Notes: a model not told the origin generated them from the letters alone. Shown: positions 42,183 to 52,739, numbered from the stretch's first letter. The stretch is 61,711 bases of DNA from Sporolactobacillus shoreae (GCF_004684935.1 NZ_SRJD01000019.1:1-61711); one strand, 5' to 3'. Made by a program: numbers and translations.

Positions 42183-42214
42183 AAAATAAAGAAAGGCGAC
42201 CAGCCGCCTCTCTT
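42183..42214 (-). terminator. Terminator after sigH
   Basis: The minus strand shows AAGAGAGGCG and CGCCTTTCTT (one G-T pair) around GCTGGT, followed by TATTTTAC. It is 68 bp after the sigH stop. Confidence 0.6.
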
Positions 42215-42236
42215 CAAATTAATACACACTATTCAT

Positions 42237-42265
42237 AATCTATCACAGGGGAAATGCCCTGTCAA
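42237..42265 (-). promoter_or_regulatory. Possible promoter upstream of the secE-nusG unit
   Basis: Minus-strand TTGACA (42260-42265), 17 bases, TAGATT (42237-42242). A small hairpin (ACAGGGC ... CCCTGT) overlaps it. It lies before the sigH terminator hairpin, so a transcript from it would meet that hairpin within 30 nt; this could be attenuation or a chance match. Confidence 0.35.
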
Positions 42266-42281
42266 TAAAGTCTGAACTGCG

Positions 42282-42932
42282 TCACAGGCTGAGCTCTTTC
42301 AGTTGCAGGCAATGTTCGAGTTTCCTTTTCACTCTTTGTAACGCGTTATCAATCGATTTGACATGGCGTTTCAGATCAGCGGATATTTCCTGATAAGTCC
42401 TTCCGTCAAGATACTGGTTTAGTACATCCCTTTCAAGATCACTTAGAACCTTTGAGAGTTTTGCCTCAATGTCGTCATATTCTTCTCTGCTGATCAGCAG
42501 TTGTTCCGGATTTGACGAATGAGTTTCACCGACTACATCCATCAATGTGCGTTCCGATTCCTCGTCGTAGATAGGCCTGTCCAGAGAAACGTAGGAATTC
42601 AGGGGGATGTGTTTCTGACGGGTCGCTGTCTTAACCGCCGTAATCATCTGACGTGTGATACATAGTTCTGCAAACGCTTTAAAAGAAGCGAGCTTGTCTC
42701 CCCTATAATCACGGATGGCCTTGTAGAGGCCAATCATGCCCTCCTGAATGATATCTTCACGGTCTGCCCCGACAAGAAAGTAAGCTTTTGCTTTTGCCCG
42801 GACAAAATTTTTATACTTATAGATGAGATACTCCAGCGCGTCGCCATTGCCATCGTGAACCACTTCCAGTATTTTTTCATCATCGAGTGACCGAAATACT
42901 GCTGCATCTGTCTTTACCGGATCGTAACTCAT
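42282..42932 (-). CDS. sigH: RNA polymerase sigma-H factor (stationary phase, sporulation)
   Basis: 216 residues from MSYDPVKTDAAVF. Region 2 includes DREDIIQEGMIGLYKAIRDY and FKAFAELCITRQMITAVKTA; region 4 has the helix-turn-helix YQEISADLKRHVKSIDNALQ. Sigma-H drives early sporulation genes such as spo0A and spo0F in relatives. ATG 42932 follows CGGAGGGAT; a 17-residue upstream extension is rejected. Controlled here by a good sigma-A promoter. Confidence 0.96.
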   Translation of the reverse strand: MSYDPVKTDAAVFRSLDDEKILEVVHDGNGDALEYLIYKYKNFVRAKAKAYFLVGADREDIIQEGMIGLYKAIRDYRGDKLASFKAFAELCITRQMITAVKTATRQKHIPLNSYVSLDRPIYDEESERTLMDVVGETHSSNPEQLLISREEYDDIEAKLSKVLSDLERDVLNQYLDGRTYQEISADLKRHVKSIDNALQRVKRKLEHCLQLKELSL

Positions 42933-42968
42933 CTTTATCCCTCCGAGCACTTGGATGTCTTTTTGAAA

Positions 42969-42998
42969 ATTATACAGTAACAAAAATCAAAACGTCAA
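42969..42998 (-). promoter_or_regulatory. Sigma-A promoter of sigH
   Basis: Minus-strand TTGACG (42993-42998), 18 bases, TATAAT (42969-42974), 37 bp before the sigH ATG and directly after the rae1 stop. Confidence 0.75.
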
Positions 42999-43004
42999 GA
43001 AAAT

Positions 43005-43514
43005 TCAAAAACCTCTCCGCATCTTTTCGAGTTTTTCCCGTGTCGCTTCATCCATCGGAATTTTCGTTCCTCTTGCAGGGGCCTGCTTATTCGTCGTCGC
43101 AGCCCCTATTTCTCTGTCAATCTTCTTAATTTCTTCGATCAGTTCTCTGGACGGCTTTCTCAGCGCCCCTTGGGAAAAAACAGCCCACTGTTCGGCCATA
43201 TCCGATGTGGCAACATGAATCCGCGTTTTCACATTCTGCAGTTTTCTGATCAGGCCCTCTATTTTCTGATCTGCTTTTTCACTTTTTTTCGTGTAAATGA
43301 CCTCAACCTTTGATTTGTGGGTCTTAGTTTCTTTTCCGGGGATCAGGTATGCGTCAAAGATAACGATGACCCGCCAGCCAGTCACCGCCTGATATTCTGC
43401 CATTTTATCAATCAACAAATCCCTGGCATTTTCAAATTCTTTGGTCTTCAGCGATTTCAGTTCCATCCACGCGCCGATCACATTATATCCGTCAACAATC
43501 AGGATGTCATTCAT
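43005..43514 (-). CDS. rae1: Ribosome-associated endoribonuclease Rae1 (NYN domain)
   Basis: 169 residues of the YacP/NYN (PIN-like) family. Acidic catalytic-site motifs are ILIVDGYNVIGAW at the N terminus, IVIFDAYLIPG, and HVATSDMAEQWAVF. B. subtilis Rae1 cuts mRNA in the ribosomal A site. The start at ATG 43514 has AGGGTGA upstream; the gene overlaps the rlmB stop region only if a longer GTG start is used. Order rlmB-rae1-sigH is standard. Confidence 0.9.
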   Translation of the reverse strand: MNDILIVDGYNVIGAWMELKSLKTKEFENARDLLIDKMAEYQAVTGWRVIVIFDAYLIPGKETKTHKSKVEVIYTKKSEKADQKIEGLIRKLQNVKTRIHVATSDMAEQWAVFSQGALRKPSRELIEEIKKIDREIGAATTNKQAPARGTKIPMDEATREKLEKMRRGF

Positions 43515-43519
43515 GACTC

Positions 43520-44260
43520 TCACCCTTGTTCCTGTTTCCGGTGCCTGAAAACTTCATACATGAGCAAGCCGGCCGCAACGGAAGCATTCAATGACGTTAC
43601 TTTCCCGGCCATCGGGATATTGATCAGAAAATCGCATTTCTTTCTGACAAGTTTCGACATGCCCGATCCTTCATTACCAATCACGAGGCATATCGGTATG
43701 GAATAGTCAGCTGCTGAGTACTCTTCGCTTCCGTCGGCGGCGGTTCCCGCGAACCAAATCCCCTGCTCTTTCAGGCTGTCCATGGTATTCGCGAGGTTAG
43801 CGACACGCACGACTGGAATGTACTCAATCGCGCCAGTGGACGCTTTGGCCACGACCGAAGTCAGACCGACCGAATGCCTTCGTGGTATGATCACACCATG
43901 GCATCCGGAAGCATCGGCCGTTCTGAGGATCGAACCCAGATTATGGGGATCCTCAATATCGTCAAGCATCAGGAAAAATGGTTTTTCACCGCGCTCTTTC
44001 GCCAGCTCGAATAAATCGGAGAGTTCCGAATAATGGTAGGCTGCAACGGAAGCGACAACACCCTGATGCTGGGACGATTGAGAAAGCTGATCCAGCTTCT
44101 GTCTCGGTACAAACTGTACTGCGATCCCATTGTTTTTAATGAGATCCAGCAGTTCGCTGAATCCTTTGCCCTCCTTATTCAGCCACACTTTGTTGATTTC
44201 GCGCCCAGACCGTATCGCTTCCGCGACAGGATGGCGGCCCATGATCCATTCATCGTTCAC
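43520..44260 (-). CDS. rlmB: 23S rRNA 2'-O-methyltransferase RlmB (SpoU family)
   Basis: 246 residues with an N-terminal substrate-binding domain and a SPOUT knot: LDDIEDPHNLGSILRTADAS (motif 1), VIGNEGSGMSKLVRKKCD (motif 2) and IPMAGKVTSLNASVAAG (motif 3). Family members methylate a ribose in 23S domain V (G2251 in E. coli); the exact site here is inferred. It overlaps mrnC by one base. Confidence 0.93.
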   Translation of the reverse strand: MNDEWIMGRHPVAEAIRSGREINKVWLNKEGKGFSELLDLIKNNGIAVQFVPRQKLDQLSQSSQHQGVVASVAAYHYSELSDLFELAKERGEKPFFLMLDDIEDPHNLGSILRTADASGCHGVIIPRRHSVGLTSVVAKASTGAIEYIPVVRVANLANTMDSLKEQGIWFAGTAADGSEEYSAADYSIPICLVIGNEGSGMSKLVRKKCDFLINIPMAGKVTSLNASVAAGLLMYEVFRHRKQEQG

Positions 44261-44673
44261 TAGGCTCGGCTCCCTTCTACCGGATGATTGGCGAACATTT
44301 TATCCATGATCTCATCAATACGTTCCCTCTTGTTTCCAAAATGCAGATAACCGATCAGCGCCTCAAATCCAGTGCTGAAATTATAGGTCTGGACATCTGT
44401 ATTTCTTGGCACGGAGTGTGATTTGGCATTGCGGCCGTGTCGGACGATATCCAGTTCTTCGTCGGTCAGAAAATCATGATCAATCAGTTCATGGAGGAAA
44501 ACAGACTGAGCCCTCGCCGATACGTAGCCGACCGTTTGTTCATGTAAGGCGTGAATCTTTGTTTTCCCGCCGGCAATGACCGCCTCCCGGACATAGGTCT
44601 CAATAATCGCGTCTCCCATAAAAGCCAAAACGAGACTGTTTAATGTCTCCGGATCCACTTTTTCTTTGTTCAT
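44260..44673 (-). CDS. mrnC: Mini-ribonuclease III (MrnC)
   Basis: 137 residues: an RNase III catalytic domain without the dsRNA-binding domain. The catalytic LAFMGDAIIETYVRE is present. It matures 23S rRNA ends in B. subtilis. It lies 2 bp after cysS and overlaps rlmB by one base, so it belongs to the cysES-mrnC-rlmB-rae1 transcript. Confidence 0.94.
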   Translation of the reverse strand: MNKEKVDPETLNSLVLAFMGDAIIETYVREAVIAGGKTKIHALHEQTVGYVSARAQSVFLHELIDHDFLTDEELDIVRHGRNAKSHSVPRNTDVQTYNFSTGFEALIGYLHFGNKRERIDEIMDKMFANHPVEGSRA

Positions 44674-44675
44674 GA

Positions 44676-46076
44676 TTATTCATGGCCTCTTTTCCAGCGC
44701 ACGCCTTGAGCGGTGTCCTCAAGAATAACGCCCTTTTCTTTCAGCGCGTCGCGTATCTCATCGGCGATGTCAAACCTTTTTTCTTTCCTTGCCGCTTCAC
44801 GCTTCTGGATCAACTCTTCAATATCACTGTCTAATATACTTTCCGATTGATCTTCAAGTTTCAGTCCAAGCACCCCGGACAATTCCTCAAGAATGTCTCG
44901 ATATCCGGCTAGAGAAACCGCATCCGATTTTTCATCCTGTAGTGCAATGTTTGCGTCTCTGACGATATCAAACAAAACGGCGATCGCATTGGCTGTGTTA
45001 AAGTCATCATCCATTGATTCAATAAAATCATACCGGTACTGATCTAATTTTTCTGATGGCCCTTCCGAAACAGCTTCGTTCCCTTTCAAACGGTGATCAA
45101 GATTATAGTACGCTGTCTTAAGCCTGCCGAACGCCTGAACCGCATCATTCAACAGTTCATCGCTGAAATTAATCGGGTGCCTGTACTGAACGGTCAATAT
45201 GAAAAACCGGATGACCTGCGGATCATATTTCTTGATCAGATCATGGACGAGAATCACATTGCCGATAGATTTCGACATTTTCTCGTTATTAATCTGAATA
45301 TGACCATTGTGAAGCCAATAGTGCGCCATTGTCTTATGATGCAGCGCCTCTGACTGGGCAATTTCATTTTCATGATGGGGAAAAACGAGATCTGTCCCGC
45401 CGGCATGAATGTCAATGGTATCCCCAAGATATTTCTCAACCATTGCCGAGCATTCAATATGCCAACCGGGACGGCCCTCGCCCCACGGGCTCTCCCACTT
45501 GATTTCTCCGGGCTTCGCTGCCTTCCAAAGTGCAAAGTCAAGAGGATCTTCTTTATTTTCACCAATCTCAATCCGCACGCCTGATTTCAGGTCGTCAACC
45601 GACTGATGGGACAGTTTCCCATAGCCTTGGAATTTTCTCGTTCTGAAATAGACATCCCCATCTACAGGATAGGCGTAACCGGCATCGACCAGTTTTTTGA
45701 TAAAAGAAATGATCTCCGGCATCGTTTCCGTGGCTCTTGGGTTGAAGGTTGCCTTTTTGACATTCAGCGCCCCGACATCATCCAAATATGCCTTGATGAA
45801 CTCGTCAGCAATCCGCGGAACGGAAATGTGCCGCTCTTTTGATGCATTGATCAGTCGGTCATCAACGTCTGTAAAATTCGAGACATAAGTGACGTTGTAT
45901 CCGCGATATTCAAAGTACCGTCTGACTGTGTCAAACACAACAACCGGTCTCGCATTGCCAATATGGATGTAATTGTACACCGTCGGTCCGCAGACATACA
46001 TTCGGACCTTTCCCTCTTCCAGAGGAACAAATGCTTCTTTTTTCCTTGTCAGCGTATTGAATACTTTGAGGCCCAT
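44676..46076 (-). CDS. cysS: Cysteinyl-tRNA synthetase
   Basis: 466 residues, the B. subtilis length, from ATG 46076 ([11 protein letters not shown]) with AAGGAG upstream; a GTG three codons earlier overlaps that site. The HIGH motif reads HIGN, KMSKS is intact, and the zinc ligands are in [22 protein letters not shown] and HHENE. It follows cysE with slight overlap of the ribosome site and is controlled by the upstream cysteine T-box. Confidence 0.97.
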   Translation of the reverse strand: MGLKVFNTLTRKKEAFVPLEEGKVRMYVCGPTVYNYIHIGNARPVVVFDTVRRYFEYRGYNVTYVSNFTDVDDRLINASKERHISVPRIADEFIKAYLDDVGALNVKKATFNPRATETMPEIISFIKKLVDAGYAYPVDGDVYFRTRKFQGYGKLSHQSVDDLKSGVRIEIGENKEDPLDFALWKAAKPGEIKWESPWGEGRPGWHIECSAMVEKYLGDTIDIHAGGTDLVFPHHENEIAQSEALHHKTMAHYWLHNGHIQINNEKMSKSIGNVILVHDLIKKYDPQVIRFFILTVQYRHPINFSDELLNDAVQAFGRLKTAYYNLDHRLKGNEAVSEGPSEKLDQYRYDFIESMDDDFNTANAIAVLFDIVRDANIALQDEKSDAVSLAGYRDILEELSGVLGLKLEDQSESILDSDIEELIQKREAARKEKRFDIADEIRDALKEKGVILEDTAQGVRWKRGHE

Positions 46077-46081
46077 TGGTG

Positions 46082-46735
46082 TCACTCCTTTTTTTGCAAA
46101 GTTTTTAATTTGCCAATTTCCATTTGCATGGTCTCTATTTCTTTCTCAAGCTGTTTGATTTTATCCGCCACGGGATCCGGAAGATCTGCATGATCCAGAT
46201 CATGATGATGCACTTTAAATCCGTTCTGGCGGACGACATGTCCCGGAATGCCGACAACTGTTGAATCAGCGGGGACATCCTGCAGCACCACAGAACCAGC
46301 GCCTATTTTGGAATGGTCGCCGATCGTGATCGATCCGAGCACCCGCGCTCCTGCTGAAATCAGCACATCGTTTCCAACCGTCGGATGTCTTTTTCCTTTT
46401 TCTTTCCCTGTTCCTCCCAGTGTCACACCCTGGAAAAGGGTAACATCATCACCTATTTCACACGTTTCACCGATGACAATGCCCATCCCGTGATCCATGA
46501 AAAAACGTCTGCCAATCTTTGCTCCGGGATGGATCTCAATGCCGGTCAAAAAGCGGGTCAGTTGGGACAACACCCTTGCCGCAAAAAATAAATTTTTCCG
46601 CCACAGCCAATGCGCGATCCGGTGCGCCCAGATCGCATGAAGTCCGGAGTAGGTCAAAATTACTTCCAGCTTGCTTCGCGCCGCAGGATCCTGGTCAAAC
46701 ACATTTTTCAGATCTTCGGCAATAATGTTCCGCAC
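46082..46735 (-). CDS. cysE: Serine O-acetyltransferase
   Basis: 217 residues with the left-handed beta-helix of the SAT family ([32 protein letters not shown]). It acetylates serine for cysteine synthesis. It opens with GTG, preceded by GGAGGTGAATCC. The C-terminal 40 residues are a charged helix ([19 protein letters not shown]), as in Bacillales enzymes. First gene after the T-box; a MITE-like element lies in its leader. Confidence 0.95.
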   Translation of the reverse strand: MRNIIAEDLKNVFDQDPAARSKLEVILTYSGLHAIWAHRIAHWLWRKNLFFAARVLSQLTRFLTGIEIHPGAKIGRRFFMDHGMGIVIGETCEIGDDVTLFQGVTLGGTGKEKGKRHPTVGNDVLISAGARVLGSITIGDHSKIGAGSVVLQDVPADSTVVGIPGHVVRQNGFKVHHHDLDHADLPDPVADKIKQLEKEIETMQMEIGKLKTLQKKE

Positions 46736-46766
46736 TCTGGATTCACCTCCATGTTCTGCTTTTCTT

Positions 46767-46866
46767 AGGCTTTGTTAAACGTGTCTGTTGTTTTTCGCTC
46801 TAGGCACTCGCTTTCCGCTCGAATCCATAATGCAACAAAATCAACATTCACTATTTAACATAGCCT
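46767..46866. mobile_element. MITE-like element (100 bp) with target duplication
   Basis: The ends AGGCTTTGTTAAA (46767-46779) and TTTAACATAGCCT (46854-46866) are inverted repeats with one mismatch; weaker symmetry extends to about 30 bp. TTCTT flanks both sides (46762-46766 and 46867-46871), a probable 5-bp target duplication. The inner sequence (GAGCGGAAAGCGAGTGCC on the minus strand) resembles, from memory, a repeat scattered in many Bacillales genomes. It has no coding capacity. It lies between the T-box terminator and cysE. Confidence 0.7.
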
Positions 46867-46954
46867 TTCTTTAAAATCTCTGTATAAAACGATACTTTTT
46901 TCAATACGTGCAGCTAATGGACACCGGACTTTCCAATCGTCAACAGCTGCTGTA

Positions 46955-47205
46955 TAAAAAGGGCGCCTTCATGTCGATGTGACACAAAGACGCCCTGAGA
47001 CGCGGTTCCACTTTGTTTGAGAATAAATCTCCACTCTATTGCCGGTAACGGCGGCCGCCGTCTTCGCCTACTTAAGATTCAGCAAAAAACTCAGAGGAGC
47101 AATTCAGCGACAGTTCCTCCCGGACGGCTTTCAGCGCTTTAACCGTCCTCTCTGTGAAGGAAGAAACAATCCTTACTTAACCTCTTCAACGCTTTAAGAT
47201 TTATT
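46955..47205 (-). promoter_or_regulatory. Cysteine-type T-box riboswitch
   Basis: On the minus strand the leader has an AGTA loop near the start, a stem with candidate specifier TGC (47099-47101, in GAATTGCTCC), the T-box GTGGAACCGCG (47001-47011) and a terminator in which GGGCGTCTTTGTGTC pairs with GACATGAAGGCGCCC (46961-46995), then T5. Uncharged tRNA-Cys should bind the specifier and the T-box bulge and open expression of cysE-cysS. The specifier reading is the least certain part. Confidence 0.88.
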
Positions 47206-47274
47206 TTCTTTTACATTATGCATGAGCCGTCAGTCCCGCAACAGGAAGAGCCGCAGTCACTGTTAAAAAAGCAA

Positions 47275-48756
47275 TCAGACCGTTTTCTGAACGTCCAGGT
47301 AATGATCCAGCCGGTTGAGGACAAGATCCCTTCCCAGAAGTTCAAGCGCCTCGGGCAATTCAGGACCATGCTGAGAACCTGTAGCAACGACCCGGATTGG
47401 CATGTATAGTTTCCATCCGCGCTGCTTGGTTTCCTTCTGCACGACTTTAATCTTCGGTGCGATCGCTTCCGCCGTCCACTCCGTCAAACTTTTAAGTTCA
47501 TCTGTGAACGATGAGATCACATCGTTAACCTGTTCTCCGGAAAGGATTTTCTCCTCATCCTTGGTCAGGTCATCGTTCACAATGCTTTTGTTGAAGAACA
47601 TATCGCTTACCTGAACGATTTCCGCACCATAGTGCAACTGTTCCTGATAAAGCAATACAACACGCTCCGCCCACTTCAGCTGTTCTGGAGACATCTGCGC
47701 CGGAAGAAGTTTCGCATCAACTAAGTATGGAATGGTGAACTTTACGTACTCATCAGCCGGAAGCTGATTGATATACTGCCCATTCATCCATTCCAGTTTT
47801 GATTTATCAAACATGGCCGGTGATTTACTTAATCTCTCAGCATCAAATAACTTGATAAAATCTTCACGCGAGAAGATTTCTTCTTCACCTTTTGGTGACC
47901 AGCCAAGAAGCGTGATGAAATTAAAAAGCGCTTCAGGGAGGAAACCCATATTTTTATACTGCTCAATAAACTGAACAATGCTATTGTCGCGCTTGCTCAG
48001 CTTCTTATGCTGTTCGTTTACAATCAGCGTCATATGACCAAAAACCGGCGGCTCCCAACCAAAGGCGTGGAAAAGCATGATTTGTTTCGGGGTATTCGAA
48101 ATATGCTCTTCACCGCGCAGGACATGGGTCATTTTCATCAGATGGTCATCGACGACGACCGCAAAGTTATAGGTTGGCACGCCGTTCTGCTTGACGATTA
48201 CAAAATCACTGACGTCACTTGAATTAAAGGAGACATGCCCTTTAACAATGTCGTCAAACTCAATTTTCTGATCATCAGGTATCCTGAAGCGGATCGTTGG
48301 TTTTCTGCCTTCCGCTTCATACTGCGCGATCTGCTCTTTGGTCAGGTGCCGGCATTTCCCGGAATAATGCGGCGCCTGCTTGTTTGCCATCTGGGTTTCC
48401 CGTTCAGCTTTTAGCTCTTCTTCCGTACAGTAACACTTATAGGCCAGCCCTTTGTCGAGCAGTTCCTGCCAATATTTTTTATAAATATCCAGCCTTTCCA
48501 TCTGCCGATAAGGACCGTATTCGCCGCCTACATCGACACTTTCATCCCATTCAAGGCCTAGCCACTTCAAGTATTTCAGCTGGCTTTCCTCCCCGCCCTC
48601 AACATTACGTTTTAGGTCGGTATCCTCGATACGGATGATAAATTTTCCGCCTGCGTGGCGTGCGAAAAGATAATTAAATATTGCGGTACGCGCGTTGCCA
48701 ATATGCAAAAAGCCTGTCGGACTCGGTGCATAGCGTACCCTGACTTCTTCTGTCAC
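47275..48756 (-). CDS. gltX: Glutamyl-tRNA synthetase
   Basis: About 493 residues: [20 protein letters not shown] (HIGH region HIGN) and KKLSKRDNS (KMSKS equivalent). It should charge tRNA-Glu and, as in most Bacilli, also misacylate tRNA-Gln for GatCAB; that second role is inferred. Start chosen at GTG 48756 ([11 protein letters not shown]) with AAGTGGTG upstream; GTG at 48765 and 48768 are possible. It lies between ispF and the T-box of cysE, the B. subtilis order. Confidence 0.96.
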   Translation of the reverse strand: MTEEVRVRYAPSPTGFLHIGNARTAIFNYLFARHAGGKFIIRIEDTDLKRNVEGGEESQLKYLKWLGLEWDESVDVGGEYGPYRQMERLDIYKKYWQELLDKGLAYKCYCTEEELKAERETQMANKQAPHYSGKCRHLTKEQIAQYEAEGRKPTIRFRIPDDQKIEFDDIVKGHVSFNSSDVSDFVIVKQNGVPTYNFAVVVDDHLMKMTHVLRGEEHISNTPKQIMLFHAFGWEPPVFGHMTLIVNEQHKKLSKRDNSIVQFIEQYKNMGFLPEALFNFITLLGWSPKGEEEIFSREDFIKLFDAERLSKSPAMFDKSKLEWMNGQYINQLPADEYVKFTIPYLVDAKLLPAQMSPEQLKWAERVVLLYQEQLHYGAEIVQVSDMFFNKSIVNDDLTKDEEKILSGEQVNDVISSFTDELKSLTEWTAEAIAPKIKVVQKETKQRGWKLYMPIRVVATGSQHGPELPEALELLGRDLVLNRLDHYLDVQKTV

Positions 48757-48889
48757 TGTATTCACCACTTTCTGTTATTCTTTTTTATTTTAGCACGGAT
48801 GACGGCCGGAGTATCATTTTTTTCTACTTTTTCCATGTGAATCCGGCAGATTCAGCCGGAATCCAACGACTTTCGCTGAAAGTCTTGAC

Positions 48890-49375
48890 TCAATCTTTCT
48901 CCGGACTGGTTTCAAGAAGGCAAACAGCTTCAGCAGCGATACCTTCCCCTCTTCCCGTAAAACCCAGCTTCTCAGTTGTCGTCGCCTTGACATTGATCCG
49001 ATCAGGCTCTGTCTCCAGAATAGCTGCAATCGTCTGCCGCATGTCCCCGATATACGGTGCGAGTTTCGGTTTCTGGGCGATCACAACGCAGTCGACATTG
49101 CCGACGGTATATCCTTTGGCACGGATAATAGCCAGAACTTCAGTCAGCAAAGCCTTCGAATCCGCATCTTTATAGGCTTCATCGGTATCGGGAAAATGTC
49201 CCCCGATGTCCCCCTCGCCGGCGGCTCCCAGCAGCGCATCACTGATCGCATGGAGCAGAACGTCGGCATCGGAATGCCCGGCTAATCCGAGCTGATAAGG
49301 GATGGTCACCCCTCCTATAATCAGTTTCCGTTGTTCAGCAAATTGATGCACATCAAATCCGTGGCCCACACGCAT
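48890..49375 (-). CDS. ispF: 2-C-methyl-D-erythritol 2,4-cyclodiphosphate synthase
   Basis: 161 residues, [12 protein letters not shown] with the zinc ligands Asp8 and His10, [20 protein letters not shown], and the C-terminal [19 protein letters not shown]. Fifth step of the MEP isoprenoid pathway. ATG 49375 follows GAGGAGAAAG and overlaps the end of ispD by 23 bp. Confidence 0.97.
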   Translation of the reverse strand: MRVGHGFDVHQFAEQRKLIIGGVTIPYQLGLAGHSDADVLLHAISDALLGAAGEGDIGGHFPDTDEAYKDADSKALLTEVLAIIRAKGYTVGNVDCVVIAQKPKLAPYIGDMRQTIAAILETEPDRINVKATTTEKLGFTGRGEGIAAEAVCLLETSPEKD

Positions 49376-50063
49376 CTTCTTTCTCCTCTTCAAGAAATTT
49401 TTCTGCAATGATCATGTCTTCGGGTGTTGTCAGCTTAATATTTCGATAGCTTCCGGAGACAGTCACCACTAGCATCCCCATTTCTTCGACCAGTGAAGCA
49501 TCATCGGTAGCCATGAAGTGGCGATCAGCTCCTTCCCGATAGGCCCGCAAAATGACTGAAAGCCGAAAAGCCTGGGGTGTCTGAGCAGCCCACAGGCTTT
49601 TACGTTCCAAAGTTTTCCGGACTTCACCGCTATCGACCTGTTTGATCGTATCTTTTACAGGCACAGCAAGAAGCGCCGCACCATGCTTGTCCGCCGCTTC
49701 CACAACCCCCGCAATCCGGCGTCGGTCGATAAACGGCCGCGCGCCGTCATGCACGAGAACAATACGATCATCAGAACTTTTCAAACTCTTGAGTCCATTA
49801 AAAACACTTTCCTGGCGTTCACTTCCGCCCGCCGCCAAGGCGACGACCTTGTGAATCCCGTATTTTTCGAGCAGTCCGCGGAACAGGTCCCTCTCGCTCT
49901 CTCTAACAACCAGGACTATACCTTCGCAGCAGGGATCCTTTTCAAAAATCCGAAGCGTGTGAATAATCACCGGTGTCCCCTTCAAAGGAAGCAATACTTT
50001 ATTTCTATCCGCCCCCATGCGAGAGCCCTGACCCGCCGCAACAACCACTACTTGATAATTCAT
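49353..50063 (-). CDS. ispD: 2-C-methyl-D-erythritol 4-phosphate cytidylyltransferase
   Basis: 236 residues from [20 protein letters not shown], the nucleotide-binding loop. LVHDGARPF and [10 protein letters not shown] are conserved. It makes CDP-ME from MEP and CTP. ATG 50063 has GGAGG at good spacing; a longer upstream start is rejected. It follows yacL by 47 bp and overlaps ispF. Confidence 0.96.
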   Translation of the reverse strand: MNYQVVVVAAGQGSRMGADRNKVLLPLKGTPVIIHTLRIFEKDPCCEGIVLVVRESERDLFRGLLEKYGIHKVVALAAGGSERQESVFNGLKSLKSSDDRIVLVHDGARPFIDRRRIAGVVEAADKHGAALLAVPVKDTIKQVDSGEVRKTLERKSLWAAQTPQAFRLSVILRAYREGADRHFMATDDASLVEEMGMLVVTVSGSYRNIKLTTPEDMIIAEKFLEEEKEDACGPRI

Positions 50064-50110
50064 CTGCCGAAACCTCCGGATAGGCGGCGCTGATCCGTGT
50101 TTTAGTGGAA

Positions 50111-51217
50111 TCACAACGCCTTTTCAAGCAATTTAGGTTTGGCAAAAATCATCCGTCCTGCAGAAGTCTGCAGAACACTGGTAATAATCACGTCAATTGT
50201 CTTGCCAATATACCTATGTCCTTCTTCTACCACAATCATTGTGCCGTCGTCAAGATACCCGACACCTTGGTTCTGTTCTTTCCCATCTTTGATCACCTGC
50301 ACCTGCAGTTCTTCCCCCGGAAGCACAACCGGTTTGACCGCATTGGCCAGATCATTGATATTCAGAACGCGGACTCCCTGAAACTCGCATACTTTATTCA
50401 AGTTAAAATCGTTAGTCACCACAATGCCGCCCATCGCTTTTGCGAGACGGACAAGCTTGCTGTCTACTTCCGTGATATCATCGTAGTCCCCTTCATAGAG
50501 ATCCACATGAATTGAATGGTCTTTCTGAATCTTATTGAGGATGTCAAGTCCCCGTCGTCCGCGGTTCCGCTTCAGTACATCGGATGAATCCGCTATATGC
50601 TGGAGTTCTTCGAGAACGAAGTGCGGAATGACCATCGTGCCTTCCAAAAAACCAGTTTGACAGATATCAGCGATTCTTCCGTCAATGATCACGCTTGTGT
50701 CAAAAATTTTATAGGGAACAAAGTCTGTCTGCTGAGTCCCTTCTGATTTTACGTCGCGTTTCTTCTCTCTAGATCTTGCAGGCAGATGAAAAAGACCGAT
50801 GAGTTCGTCACGCTTTTTGAAACCAACCTGAAAGAAAAAATAGCCCAGAAAGATGTAAATAAAAATCGGTAGTACTGTGCTAATTCCCGCGATATTCAGA
50901 CCTGACAAAGGAAGCTGAATCAGAAAAGAAATAACAAGGCCGAAAACCAGGCCAATCGTACCGAAAACGACATCCGTAACCGGAGCTTTAATGATCCTGT
51001 CTTCAAAAGCCTTCAATAAATTTACCAATGAGTCCACAAACCAAAAAGTTAAAAGTGCTACAATCAGTGCCCCGATGACCATTCCTGAAAAAGGGGATTC
51101 GAACCACCTCGGAATATCGTTGCCAAAATTCAGAAGCAGGATAATTTTCGGTATATAGACAAAGCCTAGTGTGCCTCCGAGAAGAATTAAGAACAGCTGA
51201 ATGACTCTTTTAAACAC
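50111..51217 (-). CDS. yacL: PIN/TRAM-domain membrane protein (YacL)
   Basis: 368 residues with four predicted membrane helices (within residues 1-135), a PIN-like nuclease domain (about 168-290: [16 protein letters not shown], acidic residues intact) and a C-terminal TRAM domain (about 295-355). The family is conserved beside radA and ispD but its substrate is unknown. AAGGAGGTGATGG precedes the ATG. In B. subtilis disA lies between radA and yacL; here that gap is only 112 bp. Confidence 0.9.
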   Translation of the reverse strand: MFKRVIQLFLILLGGTLGFVYIPKIILLLNFGNDIPRWFESPFSGMVIGALIVALLTFWFVDSLVNLLKAFEDRIIKAPVTDVVFGTIGLVFGLVISFLIQLPLSGLNIAGISTVLPIFIYIFLGYFFFQVGFKKRDELIGLFHLPARSREKKRDVKSEGTQQTDFVPYKIFDTSVIIDGRIADICQTGFLEGTMVIPHFVLEELQHIADSSDVLKRNRGRRGLDILNKIQKDHSIHVDLYEGDYDDITEVDSKLVRLAKAMGGIVVTNDFNLNKVCEFQGVRVLNINDLANAVKPVVLPGEELQVQVIKDGKEQNQGVGYLDDGTMIVVEEGHRYIGKTIDVIITSVLQTSAGRMIFAKPKLLEKAL

Positions 51218-51329
51218 ATTCCATCACCTCCTTAAAGCATTATTGACAAATAAATGAAATCAAAACAATTTGCGAGATAAATAACTTTTTAAAGGACACC
51301 CGAATCACAATACGGGGCCGACGAGTACT

Positions 51330-52739
51330 TTACAGATCCGCCGGGAAATAAGCGGGGTCGGGCGCGCCGCTTTCAGTCCCTCCAAGCGCCAGACCCATAA
51401 CCTGGGCCAGAGACGCAACACCTATGACTTCCATTCCTTCAGGATGTGACCAGCCACTCAGATTTTTTTCGGGAATAAAGGCTCTGGAAAAGCCTAATTT
51501 ACAGGACTCGTTCACTCTCTGCTCAATGCGTGAAACCCCTCTGATTTCACCTGTCAGACCCACTTCACCGATGAACACATCGGATATCCCGGTAGGACGG
51601 TTGCTGAAACTCGAAGCAATGCTGACCGCGGCGGCCAGGTCAGTCGCCGGTTCATCGAGCTTGATACCTCCCGCCACGTTGACATAGGCGTCCTGATTCT
51701 GCAGCAACAGCCCGACCCGCTTCTCAAGCACAGCCATCAGCAGCGATATCCGGTGATCGTCCATCCCCGTTGCCATTCTGCGCGGATTTCCGAAACTCGT
51801 CGGTGACACCAAAGCCTGTACCTCAACCAGAATCGGGCGTGTGCCTTCCATTGCGGCCACAATTGCTGACCCGGACGCTCCCCTGGCCCGTTCCTGAAGA
51901 AAAATTTCTGAGGGGTTGGCGACTTCCGCAAGCCCGGACTCCTTCATTTCAAACACACCCATTTCATTCGTCGAACCAAAACGGTTTTTAACCGCCCTGA
52001 GGATGCGAAATGTATGATGCCTTTCACCTTCAAAATAGAGAACCGTGTCCACCATGTGCTCCAAAGTCCTTGGTCCGGCAAGTGCCCCGTTTTTTGTGAC
52101 ATGACCGACAATAAAAATCGCCGTGCCGCGGGTTTTTGCAATCCGCAGAAGATCGCCGGTGCACGCCTTAACCTGCGAGATGCTTCCGGGTGCCGAGGAC
52201 ATTTCGGAATTGTAAATGGTCTGAATGGAGTCGATAATCATAATTTCAGGTTGAACATCCTGCATATGAGCCTCGATCTGCCTGATGTCTGTTTCTGAAA
52301 GCACATACAAATTGTCCGAAGCGACATTCAGACGTCCCGCCCTCATCTTGGTCTGGCGGACGGATTCCTCTCCTGAAATATAGAGTACGGTATGTCCCTT
52401 CCTTGCGAGCTGATCCGAAACTTGAAGCAACAGTGTCGATTTACCAATCCCCGGATCCCCGCCGACCAGTGTCAGCGAAGCCGGAACAACCCCGCCGCCC
52501 ATAACCCGGTTGAACTCCTTTAGCTCGGTAACGATTCTCGGCTCTTCATCAAGTATAATCTGGTTCAACAGCGACGGTTTATTATCCCTTCCGACCGAGG
52601 AAATACCCGCGGACGATGCAGGGCGGATTGTCTCTTCTACCATTGTATTCCAATTTTGGCAACCGGGACAGCGTCCCATCCATTTCGGGCTTTCATAACC
52701 GCATTCTTGACAGATGAAAACTGTCTTTGATTTTGCCAT
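51330..52739 (-). CDS. radA: DNA repair protein RadA (Sms)
   Basis: 469 residues: N-terminal zinc finger (C10, C13, C24, C27), RecA-like ATPase with Walker [11 protein letters not shown], the KNRFG motif ([14 protein letters not shown]) and a C-terminal Lon-protease-like domain. RadA is a helicase that extends D-loops in recombination. ATG 52739 follows GGGTGAACCCG. It lies 153 bp after clpC, with a weak terminator between. Confidence 0.96.
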   Translation of the reverse strand: MAKSKTVFICQECGYESPKWMGRCPGCQNWNTMVEETIRPASSAGISSVGRDNKPSLLNQIILDEEPRIVTELKEFNRVMGGGVVPASLTLVGGDPGIGKSTLLLQVSDQLARKGHTVLYISGEESVRQTKMRAGRLNVASDNLYVLSETDIRQIEAHMQDVQPEIMIIDSIQTIYNSEMSSAPGSISQVKACTGDLLRIAKTRGTAIFIVGHVTKNGALAGPRTLEHMVDTVLYFEGERHHTFRILRAVKNRFGSTNEMGVFEMKESGLAEVANPSEIFLQERARGASGSAIVAAMEGTRPILVEVQALVSPTSFGNPRRMATGMDDHRISLLMAVLEKRVGLLLQNQDAYVNVAGGIKLDEPATDLAAAVSIASSFSNRPTGISDVFIGEVGLTGEIRGVSRIEQRVNESCKLGFSRAFIPEKNLSGWSHPEGMEVIGVASLAQVMGLALGGTESGAPDPAYFPADL

